Assembly (NCBI RefSeq): GCF_019029495.1
Contig: NZ_JAERQM010000001.1
Span: forward strand, 434,001-498,000
Direction of reading: 5' to 3'
DNA length: 64,000 nucleotides
Origin: Falsiroseomonas oleicola
GTDB lineage: Bacteria; Pseudomonadota; Alphaproteobacteria; Acetobacterales; Acetobacteraceae
Below, piece after piece: positions 8,196-15,840 of this stretch. Within the stretch, counting starts at the first letter, position 1. The number at the start of each line of letters is the position of its first letter. Under the pieces are notes generated by a model, which saw only the letters and a list, made by a program, of their open reading frames with translations, had not been told where the DNA came from and searched no databases. Made by a program: the position numbers and the translations under genes.

Positions 8196-8674
8196 GCCGC
8201 ATCTCCATCCAGATCGACTTCGAAGGGGGCGACCTCGACGAACTCCTCATCCGTCGTGGTGCCGTCCTTCCACATGAACACCGCGAAGCGACCGGGCTGG
8301 TCGATGACGGTGAAGGGGTGATGCCAGACATTGGCACCATAGGTGACGCCCTGATCCGCGCGGGCGACAAAGGCCCGTGCCTTCGCCATGTCCGGCCCGC
8401 CATCCGCCGCATGGGGCGCGACAATCGCGATCCAGCGCCCGCCCCCCATCGGCACGAAGGATTGCGAGGAATACTGGTGCCGCTCCATCGTCGTGGAGAG
8501 AATCGGCAGGGCATTCGGCGTCTTGAAGGTGAAGGACAGGCTGGGCGCCGCCTGCGCACGGCGACTGGACAATGCGGCCTCGGCATAGATGCGCCCGGGC
8601 GTCGGCGGCGCGCTCAGCACGTCGCCGAATTCGGCGAAGGCTTCGCTGGTCAGGGGCTTGGCGATCAGGCGCAT
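8192..8674 (-). CDS. allA: Ureidoglycolate lyase
   Basis: 160 residues, cupin-fold AllA family, which splits ureidoglycolate into glyoxylate and urea. Characteristic motifs are AEFGDVLSAP, METQ-like TTMERHQYSSQSFVPM, YGANVWHHPFTVI and FMWKDGTT. It overlaps puuE by four bases downstream and the regulator remnant by ten bases upstream, making the order regulator-allA-puuE. With puuE it supplies two steps of allantoin use; allantoate amidohydrolase is not in the window. Confidence 0.93.
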   Translation of the reverse strand: MRLIAKPLTSEAFAEFGDVLSAPPTPGRIYAEAALSSRRAQAAPSLSFTFKTPNALPILSTTMERHQYSSQSFVPMGGGRWIAIVAPHAADGGPDMAKARAFVARADQGVTYGANVWHHPFTVIDQPGRFAVFMWKDGTTTDEEFVEVAPFEVDLDGDAA

Positions 8675-9138
8675 GCATCAGCCTCGGCTATGGGGAAGGA
8701 AGCAGGTCGTCTCAGGGCGGCGCGGGGTCGACCTGGCCGACCAGCCGCAATCCGAACCTTCTCGGAGTGAACGTCCATCGCTTGGCGTGCCACGACCGCA
8801 TCACCGCGGCTCAGCGCCTCGATCAGTCGCACATGCTCATGGCCCTGGGCCACGAATTGCAGCGGCATGCGCGCCAGGTTGCACATGCGGGCCTTGGCGC
8901 GCAGATCCCTGATGAGGGCTGCGAGAAGCGGCACGCCGCAGCCTTGCGCGATCAGCGCATGCAGCGCAGCGTCGAGGCGGCCGGCCGCCAGTGCCGCGGC
9001 CTCGTTTTCCAGCAAGCGCCGAACGCGCAGGTTCTGAAGCACCTCATCGCGCGAGAAAATGCGGATGACAACGCTGCCATTGCCAAGCCGCGTCACCAGG
9101 CCCTCCCCCTCCAGCCGCTCCGAGAGGTTCGCCCGCAT
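8665..9138 (-). pseudogene. GntR-family (FCD) regulator with most of its DNA-binding domain missing
   Basis: The 157 readable residues hold an FCD-type effector domain (EVLQNLRVRRLLENEAAAL and onward). The winged-helix domain is represented only by its last helix (RANLSERLEGEGLV). A TGA about 13 codons before the ATG closes the frame. In the open part upstream, RLADCLSGMRANLSERL resembles the recognition helix but is about three residues too short. It heads the allA-puuE transcript, where a GntR allantoin regulator is expected. I call it a decapitated, probably non-binding regulator. Confidence 0.6.
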
Positions 9139-9346
9139 GCCCGACAGGCAGTCGGCAAGCCGCCCCGCCTCCCCCCATCACCCTGATGCTTCGCCTCAGA
9201 CGTCACGGACACCTGCCTCGGACCGCTATCTCTGCTCATAGGCGCGCACCCCCCTTCGCCGCAATGTCCTGCGAATGGGCAAATCTGCGGCTCACCATCC
9301 ATTATGCTGAAAATTGTCGCTGTTCATGCGCAAAACATGACAGATG

Positions 9347-9362
9347 GGATATTTTGGTATCC
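9347..9362. promoter_or_regulatory. Candidate GntR operator, GGATA-N6-TATCC
   Basis: A 5-6-5 inverted repeat sits in an AT-richer patch (9300-9365) between the GntR remnant and the ABC ATPase remnant on opposite strands. TTGGTATCC resembles half-sites of FadR/FCD-type GntR operators. It is short and could be chance; it fits an old divergent control region. Confidence 0.3.
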
Positions 9363-9426
9363 TAGCGGTGTCCGCGCGCCGCCCCGCTCTTCCCGAGGAG
9401 GTCGCGATCATGCGCCCCGCCGCAAC

Positions 9427-9888
9427 AGCCCCTCAACCCCGCCTTCCTCGATCGCTACCCGCATGACCTTTCCGGCGGCCAGCGCCCGCGCATCGGCATC
9501 GCGCGCGCATTGTCGGTGGAGCCGGACCTGCTGGTGCTGCCGGTGAGTGCGCTGGACGTCTCGGTCCAGGCGCAGATCGGCAATCTGCTGGACGGGCTGC
9601 AGTGCCGGCTTGGCCTGACGCTGCTGTTCATCTCGCATGATCTGAACGTGCTGCATCACCTCGCGGATCGTGTGGCGGTGATGGATCTCGGCCGCATCGC
9701 GCATACAGGGCCGGTCGCGCCGCTCTATGCCGCGCCAAAGCATCCCTGCACGCAGCTTCTGCTCTCCGCCGTCGCGCCGGCCGCGCCTTCCATCCGCGCT
9801 GCCCCCACGCCATGCTGCGATGTTCCAGTGAGCGCCCTGAATTGCGGGCATTACCCGATGGCACGGCGGTCGCCTGCCATCTGCAGGA
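9427..9888 (+). pseudogene. Decayed dipeptide/oligopeptide ABC transporter ATPase (DppF/OppF type), C-terminal half
   Basis: The remnant starts at [19 protein letters not shown], just before the ABC signature ([15 protein letters not shown]), so the Walker A half is absent. Walker B reads [17 protein letters not shown]: the catalytic Asp-Glu pair before PVSALD is missing, consistent with a 6-bp deletion. The H-loop ISHDLNVL remains. The family tail [15 protein letters not shown] is present but one frame away, from about 9835. Three independent lesions make this a clear pseudogene. No permease or binding protein of the same system is nearby. Confidence 0.85.
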
Positions 9889-9910
9889 CTGACCAAGGGA
9901 GAGAGAGCAC

Positions 9911-10684
9911 ATGCGACTCAGGGACAAGGTCGTCATCGTCACCGGCGGCGCATCGGGCATCGGCCGCGCCATTTCCATTCTCTTCGCCAAGGAAGGCGCC
10001 ACCGTCGCCATCGGTGACCTGACGGAGACGGTGAAGGAAGGCGGTGAGCCGACCCGCAAGCTGATCGAGGAAGCTGGCGGCACCGCGCGCTTTCACACCT
10101 GCGACGTCTCGAAATGGGACGATGTCGACGCGCTGGTGAGGAAGACCGTGGCCGAATTCGGCAAGCTCGACGTCATCGTCAACAACGCCGCCACGCTCGG
10201 CAGCGGCACCAGGCTGCTGGAGACGAGCGAGGCGGATTGGGACCATGTGATGGCGGTGAATGCGAAAGGCGTCTTCTTCGGCTGCAAGCGCGCGATCCAG
10301 CAATTCCTGACGCAGCCGGTTGTCGGCGATGCGCGCGGCCGCATCGTCAATATCTCCTCCCAGCACGGCATGGTCTGCGCGCCGGGCAAGATCGCCTATG
10401 GCACGGGCAAGGCGGCCGCCGTCTACATCACGCGCCAGGTCGCGGTGGATTATGCGGATGACAACATCATCTGCAACGCGGTCGCCCCCGGCCGGATCCT
10501 GACAGGCAAGCCGCTGGGCGGGCCGGGCTCGGATTCGCTCGACTATTCGAAGGCGCGCACGCCGATGCCCCGCCTCGGCCGGCCCGGCGACATCGCCAGC
10601 GCCGCGCTGTTCCTGGCGAGCGACGACGCCACCTATATCACCGGCCACAACCTGATGGTCGATGGTGGCTGGATGGCCTACTGA
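9911..10684 (+). CDS. Classical short-chain dehydrogenase/reductase
   Basis: 257 residues with a complete SDR set: TGGASGIG (11-18), NNAA (91-94), catalytic Ser150 in NISSQHG, Tyr163 and Lys167 (YGTGK), and the C-terminal [13 protein letters not shown] good ribosome site (AAGGGAGAGAG) precedes the ATG. The substrate is unknown. It is the only intact gene between four remnants, so it may still be useful to the cell or may be the latest arrival. Its stop overlaps the degraded start of the epimerase fragment. Confidence 0.9.
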   Translation: MRLRDKVVIVTGGASGIGRAISILFAKEGATVAIGDLTETVKEGGEPTRKLIEEAGGTARFHTCDVSKWDDVDALVRKTVAEFGKLDVIVNNAATLGSGTRLLETSEADWDHVMAVNAKGVFFGCKRAIQQFLTQPVVGDARGRIVNISSQHGMVCAPGKIAYGTGKAAAVYITRQVAVDYADDNIICNAVAPGRILTGKPLGGPGSDSLDYSKARTPMPRLGRPGDIASAALFLASDDATYITGHNLMVDGGWMAY

Positions 10685-10974
10685 CGACGACGTTTCTCGT
10701 CACCGGCGCCACCGGCTTCGTCCGCCTGCACATCGTCTCCGCGCTGCTGGCGCGGGCGATGAAGGTTGTGGGTGTCGGACATGCGCCGGCACCTACCGAT
10801 GCGCGCACCGCATTGCCGGGCCGTGATCGCGTCACCTGGCACATCGCCGATCCGCGGGATGTGGATGCCGTGCAGGCATTGTTCGCGCAGCGGAAGCCGC
10901 AGCGCGTGGTGCATGGCGCCGCCTGGCCGCGACGGCCGCCGTCAAATGACGTGACGTCGCCCGGATCATGGTGA
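10681..10974 (+). pseudogene. N-terminal fragment of an NAD-dependent epimerase (extended SDR)
   Basis: 98 codons starting in a CTGA overlap with the previous stop, where ATGA would be expected. The frame reads TTFLVTGATGFVRLHIVSALLAR: the extended-SDR glycine motif with Arg in place of the last Gly of GFVG. It continues to RVVHGAA at the end of the Rossmann half, then loses similarity and stops. The catalytic YxxxK half is missing. The glycine-motif change, lost start codon and truncation all point to a pseudogene. Confidence 0.7.
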
Positions 10975-11117
10975 TCGCGTCGCGAGCATGCCGGACACGT
11001 CCGCATGCCCATCCCGCACCCGCTGTGGCCTATCGCAGACGTGAGGATGTAACCGTCGGGCTCTTCAGATGTGGCACAGCGTTATTGCCCCTGAAAATCA
11101 CCGGGGCGACCGCAGAC

Positions 11118-12383
11118 ATGTTTCCGCACATCGACGAGACGTCCTCCGCATCGAATTCTTCAGGCGGTCAATTTCATCCCTATTCGGTCCGAAGTGGAAG
11201 TCGCAATAATTCTTCCTCTACGATAATTTGCCTGTCGCATCTCCGCTGGGACTTCGTCTTTCAGCGGCCGCAGCATCTCATGACCCGTGCCGCGCAGAAC
11301 CATGACGTCATTTTCTTTGAGGAGCCGATTTTCCAACCTGGCATTCTGCCACGGCTGGACCTCTCTCCCCGCGAAGGCGGTGTCATCGTCGCCGTCCCGA
11401 TGCTGCCGGAGGGTCTGCCGCAGAACATGGTGGTGGGGCAGCAACGCAGCATGCTGGACGACCTGCTCGCCAGCCGAGCGGGGCGCCGGCTCACCGCGTG
11501 GTTCTACACCCCGATGGCGATGGCCTTCGCCAACCACATCACCGCCGATGTGACCGTCTATGACTGCATGGATGAGCTTTCCGCCTTCCGTGGCGCACCG
11601 CCGGCGATGCTGCGGATGGAACAGGCGCTGATCGACCAAGCCGATCTGGTGTTCACCGGCGGCCGCAGCCTGCACGACGCGAAGCGCCACCGGCATCCGC
11701 ACGTCCATTGCTTCCCCTCCTCGATCGACACCGCTCATTTCGGCCAGTCCCGCGCCGGCCTGCCGGAGCCGGAGGCGCTGAAGGGCCTGCCGCATCCGCG
11801 CATCGGCCTCTTCGGCGTGGTCGATGAGCGCATGGACCTCGATCTCGTGGCGGAAATCGCCGCGCGCCGGCGCGATTGGTCGGTGGTGATCATCGGCCCG
11901 GTGGTGAAGGTCGATCCGGCCAGCCTGCCGCAGGGGCCCAACCTGTCCTGGCTCGGAGGGCGCGGCTACGCCGCCTTGCCTGCCTATCTCGCGAACTGGG
12001 ATCTGGGCTTCATGCCCTTCGCGCTGAACGAGAGCACGCGCTTCATCAGCCCGACCAAGACTCCTGAATTCCTCGCTGCCGGCCTGCCTGTCGTCTCGAC
12101 CCCCGTGGTCGACGTGGTGCGCGACTATGGCGATGCCGGTCTGGTGGAGATCGCCGCGACGGCGGAGGAAATGGTGGCCCATGCCGACGCGCTGCTGCAT
12201 CGCCCGCGCGCGGCCTGGCTCGCCAGGGTCGATGCACAATTGTCGACCAATTCCTGGGATCTCACCTGGGCCCGGATGTCCGGCCTGATCCGGCAGGCTG
12301 CACGGCCGATGCAGATGCCGCAGGCGACCGCCGGTGGCGGCCCGTTCGTGACCGCCGCCGCCGCGGGGGTGGCCAATGTTTGA
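11118..12383 (+). CDS. Glycosyltransferase (GT-B type, family-1-like) of the glf cluster
   Basis: 421 residues from the ATG at 11118. An in-frame start at 10968 exists, but the extra 50 residues look non-protein-like. Early motifs are LSHLRWDFVFQRPQHLM and FYTPMAMAF. The donor-site half has PHPRIGLFGVVDERMDLDL and, towards the end, SPTKTPEFLAAGLPVVSTPV, which is the E-x-x-A-x-G-x-P pattern of GT-B nucleotide-sugar enzymes. Its end overlaps glf by eight bases, so transfer of galactofuranose is plausible but inferred. The first 150 bases are visibly AT-richer than the rest. Confidence 0.8.
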   Translation: MFPHIDETSSASNSSGGQFHPYSVRSGSRNNSSSTIICLSHLRWDFVFQRPQHLMTRAAQNHDVIFFEEPIFQPGILPRLDLSPREGGVIVAVPMLPEGLPQNMVVGQQRSMLDDLLASRAGRRLTAWFYTPMAMAFANHITADVTVYDCMDELSAFRGAPPAMLRMEQALIDQADLVFTGGRSLHDAKRHRHPHVHCFPSSIDTAHFGQSRAGLPEPEALKGLPHPRIGLFGVVDERMDLDLVAEIAARRRDWSVVIIGPVVKVDPASLPQGPNLSWLGGRGYAALPAYLANWDLGFMPFALNESTRFISPTKTPEFLAAGLPVVSTPVVDVVRDYGDAGLVEIAATAEEMVAHADALLHRPRAAWLARVDAQLSTNSWDLTWARMSGLIRQAARPMQMPQATAGGGPFVTAAAAGVANV

Positions 12384-13533
12384 CTGGCTCATCGTCGGGG
12401 CGGGCTTCGCCGGATCGGTGCTGGCGGAGCGGCTGGCGCGGGAACGCGGTGACCGCGTCCTGGTCATCGACAAGCGTGACCACATCGGCGGCAATGCCTT
12501 TGACCATCATGATGCGGCGGGCGTGCTGATCCATCGCTATGGTCCGCACATCTTCCACACGAACAGCGAGGCGGTCTTCGCCCATCTGTCCCGTTTCACC
12601 GAGTGGCGGCCCTACGAACACCGCGTCCTGGCGGAGGTGCGAAGCCCCGTCACCGGCGCCACGCTGCAGGTGCCGATGCCGATCAACCTCGACACCATCA
12701 ACACGCTCTACAATCTGAACCTGACCGAGACGGAGCTGGAGGGCTGGTTCGCCAGCCGCGCCGAGCAGGTGGCCGAGGTCCGGACCTCGGAGGATGTGGT
12801 TGTCGGCAAGGTGGGGCGCGAGCTCCACGAACTCTTCTTCCAGGGCTATACGCGGAAGCAGTGGGCGCTGGACCCGAGCGCGCTCGACAAGTCGGTGACA
12901 TCGCGCGTGCCGACACGCACGAACCGCGACGACCGCTACTTCACCGACCAGTTCCAGGCCATGCCGAAGCATGGCTACACCGCGATGTTCGAACGCATGC
13001 TCGACCATCCCGGCATCACCATCCGCACCGGCATGGACTTCGCGGAGGCGCGCCAGCGCTTCAGCTTCCGCCGCGTCATCTGGACCGGCCCGGTCGACGA
13101 ATATTTCGGCTTCCGCCACGGCAAACTGCCCTATCGCAGCCTGCGATTCCGGCATGAGACGCTCGACCAGGACCAGGTCCTGCCGACAGGTACGGTGAAC
13201 CATCCCGCGGAGGACACGCCCTATACCCGCGTCTCCGAATACAAGCACATGACGGGCCAGGCGCATCCGAAGACGAGCATCACCTACGAATTCCCGAGCG
13301 CGGAAGGCGACCCCTACTACCCCATCCCGCGTCCCGAGAATCAGGCCCTGTACAAGCGCTACGAGGCGCTGGCCGACGCGGAAGCCGATACCTGGTTCGT
13401 CGGGCGCCTCGCGACCTATCGCTACTACAACATGGACCAGGTGGTGGCGCAGGCGCTCGCGACCTTCCGTCGCATCGAGGCCGAACTGCCCCGCCACCCC
13501 GTACCCGAATCCATTCTTGCCGCCGGTGATTGA
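12376..13533 (+). CDS. glf: UDP-galactopyranose mutase
   Basis: 385 residues, full length for bacterial UGM, which converts UDP-galactopyranose to UDP-galactofuranose using reduced FAD. The FAD-binding motif is DWLIVGAGFAGSVLAERLA at the N-terminus, followed by HIGGNAFDHHD and YGPHIFHT. The substrate region includes FFQGYTRKQW and DQFQAMPKHGYTAMF. It overlaps the glycosyltransferase gene (8 bases) and the following GH1-like gene. The presence of glf implies that galactofuranose is made for a surface glycan or glycoconjugate. Confidence 0.96.
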   Translation: MFDWLIVGAGFAGSVLAERLARERGDRVLVIDKRDHIGGNAFDHHDAAGVLIHRYGPHIFHTNSEAVFAHLSRFTEWRPYEHRVLAEVRSPVTGATLQVPMPINLDTINTLYNLNLTETELEGWFASRAEQVAEVRTSEDVVVGKVGRELHELFFQGYTRKQWALDPSALDKSVTSRVPTRTNRDDRYFTDQFQAMPKHGYTAMFERMLDHPGITIRTGMDFAEARQRFSFRRVIWTGPVDEYFGFRHGKLPYRSLRFRHETLDQDQVLPTGTVNHPAEDTPYTRVSEYKHMTGQAHPKTSITYEFPSAEGDPYYPIPRPENQALYKRYEALADAEADTWFVGRLATYRYYNMDQVVAQALATFRRIEAELPRHPVPESILAAGD

Positions 13534-14785
13534 GGCCGATGCCCCCGAAAGCCTTGCCGTCGGCATGAGCCTGTTTCCCAGCTTCTTTCTCGGCGGCTTC
13601 GAATGCTCCACCCACCGCCGTTCCGACGGTCGCCGGCTGGACCTTGTCGCCTCCACCCGCCACGACCTGCTGGCGGAGGAGGACTACGCCGCGCTGGCCG
13701 CGCACGGGTTGCTGGGTGCGCGTGATGGCGCGCGCTGGCATCTCATCGAACGCAATCCGGGCGAATACGATTGGGCCTCGCTTCTGCCGGTCGTCCGCGC
13801 CGCGAAGAAGGCCGGCGTCCGTGTCGCCTGGGACCTCTGCCACTACGGCTATCCCGACCATCTGCATCCCCTGCGCGATGGATTCGAGGAGGCCATGGCG
13901 CGCTACGCCGAAGCCCTCGCCTGCTTCCTGCTGGCAGAGGAAGGCGCGCCGCCCATCCTGTGCCCGGTGAATGAGATCTCCTTCTGGGCCTGGGCCGGGG
14001 GCGAGGTGGCGCACTTCAATCCCGGCCTGCGGAACCGGGGGGATGCGCTGAAGAACAGGCTGGTGATGGCCTTCCTGAAGGCCGGGCAAGCGGCCCGCCG
14101 GGCGGTTCCCGGAACAAGGCTGATCGCGGTCGATCCGCTGATCCATGTCATGCCCAGCCGGCCGCAGGACCGCGCGATCGCACGGGCACAGGATGACTCG
14201 CAATGGGGCGCATGGGACGCGCTGCTGGGACTGAGCCGGCCCGAACTGGGCGGTGCCCCTGACAGCTTCGACGTGATGGGCGTGAACTACTACTGGAACA
14301 ACCAGTGGGAACGGCAGGGCAATGCCGGCCGGACGGTCAGGATCGGAGACCCGCGCCACCGCCCCTTCCGTGAACTGCTTCTGGCCGCATATGCGCGCGG
14401 CCGGCGCCCCCTGATGGTGGCGGAAACCAGCGTGGAGGGTGCGCCGCGTGCCGCCTGGCTGCGCTACATCGGCAACGAGGTCCGCGCCGCCATGCGCCTC
14501 GGCACCCCCATCCAGGGCATCTGCCTCTATCCTGTCATATCCCATCCGGGCTGGGACAACGATCGCTACTGCCCGAATGGCCTGTTCGAGATGAAGCCGC
14601 TGCATGGCCGCCGCCCGGTCGTCGCAGAGTTCGCGCAGGAGTTGCGTCGCCAGCAGCAACTGTTCGACGTGTTCCTGGCAGGTGAGGATGTGGCGGATGA
14701 GGGGGATGCCGCGGCGGCCTTTGGCAGCGTCTGGCGGAACGAGGCGAAGCGGCTGGGCGTTGCCGAAAGCGCGTTCAGCGTCTGA
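13517..14785 (+). CDS. Family-1-like glycoside hydrolase protein of the glf cluster
   Basis: 422 residues if read from the TTG at 13517. GTG at 13526 or ATG at 13565 (MSLFPSFFLGGFECS) are alternatives, and all but the last overlap glf. The fold resembles GH1/GH-A beta-glycosidases: ERNPGEYDW, VRVAWDLCHYGYPDH, a putative acid/base Glu in CPVNEISFWAW, NYYWNNQW, and a putative nucleophile Glu in MVAETSVEG. It lacks the usual TFNEP and ITENG contexts, so the substrate may be unusual. No signal peptide is seen. Coupling to glf suggests glycan trimming or a role in the same pathway. Confidence 0.78.
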   Translation: MPPVIEADAPESLAVGMSLFPSFFLGGFECSTHRRSDGRRLDLVASTRHDLLAEEDYAALAAHGLLGARDGARWHLIERNPGEYDWASLLPVVRAAKKAGVRVAWDLCHYGYPDHLHPLRDGFEEAMARYAEALACFLLAEEGAPPILCPVNEISFWAWAGGEVAHFNPGLRNRGDALKNRLVMAFLKAGQAARRAVPGTRLIAVDPLIHVMPSRPQDRAIARAQDDSQWGAWDALLGLSRPELGGAPDSFDVMGVNYYWNNQWERQGNAGRTVRIGDPRHRPFRELLLAAYARGRRPLMVAETSVEGAPRAAWLRYIGNEVRAAMRLGTPIQGICLYPVISHPGWDNDRYCPNGLFEMKPLHGRRPVVAEFAQELRRQQQLFDVFLAGEDVADEGDAAAAFGSVWRNEAKRLGVAESAFSV

Positions 14786-14830
14786 CCCCCCTTCGTCAAG
14801 GTGGCAAGCAGCCGCCTGTCCTTCGACTCC

Positions 14831-15718
14831 TCACCGCCCCTTCTCCTCCAGCACCTGCTCCACCGCCTCCACATAGGCGGCCGAGAGGCGCGACAGCGGG
14901 TGATGCGCCTGGGTCATCAGCGTCACCGGCAGGCGCAGCGAGGGGCGGAAGGGGCGCCAGCCGAGGCCGGCCAGGGCACTGTGGCGCATCAGACCATCCA
15001 CCACGGCCACACCGCCGCCCTGCAGCACATGCGCGGCGGCGACGACGCTCATCGTCACCTGCAGCACCATTTCCCGCCGCAGGCCCGCCGCCTCGAAGGC
15101 CTGGTCCAGCATCGCGCCGAAATAGGTCTCGCCGCCGAAGGAGATCAGCTCATGCCGCGCCAGATCGACCGGCGTCACCGCCTTCAGCCTGAGCAGCGCG
15201 TGGCCTTCCGGCGCGATGCAGATCATCTCCGGCGTGCCCAGGCTGCGCACCGCCAGCCCCGGCAATTGCACGGGTGACAGCGCCAGGCCGAAATCGGCCT
15301 CCCCGGCGATCACCGCCTCCGCCACCTCCCGCGCCGGCAGCAGGTGGGAGGAGATGCGCACCGCCGGATGGCTGCGGCGGAAGCGCATCGCCGCCATCGG
15401 CAGCAGGGTGGTGGCGCAGGAGGATGAGGCGGCGACGCGCACCAGCCCGGCGCCCCCGGTCCGTACCTCCCCGGTCAGGCGCTGGAAGGCGGCCAGGTCG
15501 CGGATGATCCGATCGGCATCGGGCAGCAGCCGCTCGGCCTCCGGCGTCGGATAGAGCCGGCCCTTGATCGGCCGTAGCAGCTTGAAGCCGAGCCGGCGCT
15601 CCGCGAGCTGGATCGCCTTGCTGACCGCGGGCTGGGAGATGCCGAGGAAGCTCGCCGCCCCGGTCACCGTGCCGCTGCGCATCACCGCGTGGAAGATCTC
15701 CAACTGCCGGGCATTCAT
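14831..15718 (-). CDS. LysR-family transcriptional regulator
   Basis: 295 residues from the ATG at 15718 (MNARQLEIFHAVM), the standard LysR start. The N-terminal helix-turn-helix is GTVTGAASFLGISQPAVSKAI, followed by the periplasmic-binding-like effector domain. It is divergent from hyuA with a 122-base shared control region that contains a perfect 7-3-7 palindrome of the T-N11-A type. It is very likely the regulator of the hyuA-hyuB-oxidoreductase-receptor gene set and of itself. Confidence 0.93.
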   Translation of the reverse strand: MNARQLEIFHAVMRSGTVTGAASFLGISQPAVSKAIQLAERRLGFKLLRPIKGRLYPTPEAERLLPDADRIIRDLAAFQRLTGEVRTGGAGLVRVAASSSCATTLLPMAAMRFRRSHPAVRISSHLLPAREVAEAVIAGEADFGLALSPVQLPGLAVRSLGTPEMICIAPEGHALLRLKAVTPVDLARHELISFGGETYFGAMLDQAFEAAGLRREMVLQVTMSVVAAAHVLQGGGVAVVDGLMRHSALAGLGWRPFRPSLRLPVTLMTQAHHPLSRLSAAYVEAVEQVLEEKGR

Positions 15719-15740
15719 CGCCGCACCCCACCCGATATCC

Positions 15741-15757
15741 CATAACCGATGGTTATG
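15741..15757. promoter_or_regulatory. LysR-type operator palindrome CATAACC-GAT-GGTTATG
   Basis: A perfect 7-bp inverted repeat with a 3-base centre. T15743 and A15755 are separated by exactly 11 bases, the classic LysR T-N11-A box. It lies 23 bases upstream of the lysR start and 84 bases upstream of hyuA, and is AT-rich in a GC-rich context. Binding by the adjacent LysR protein is inferred from position. Confidence 0.75.
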
Positions 15758-15840
15758 CCCTTTCCGCGCCTTCTCGGTCGACCCCCGCGACGGTCCGGGC
15801 ATAGTGGGGTGTGACAGGCTGAAGACGGAGTGCGGTTCGG

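Noticed and set aside
10968-11117. N-terminal extension of the glycosyltransferase to the ATG at 10968
   Set aside because: It overlaps the end of the epimerase fragment, and the residues are Arg/Ala-rich with no match to GT-B starts.
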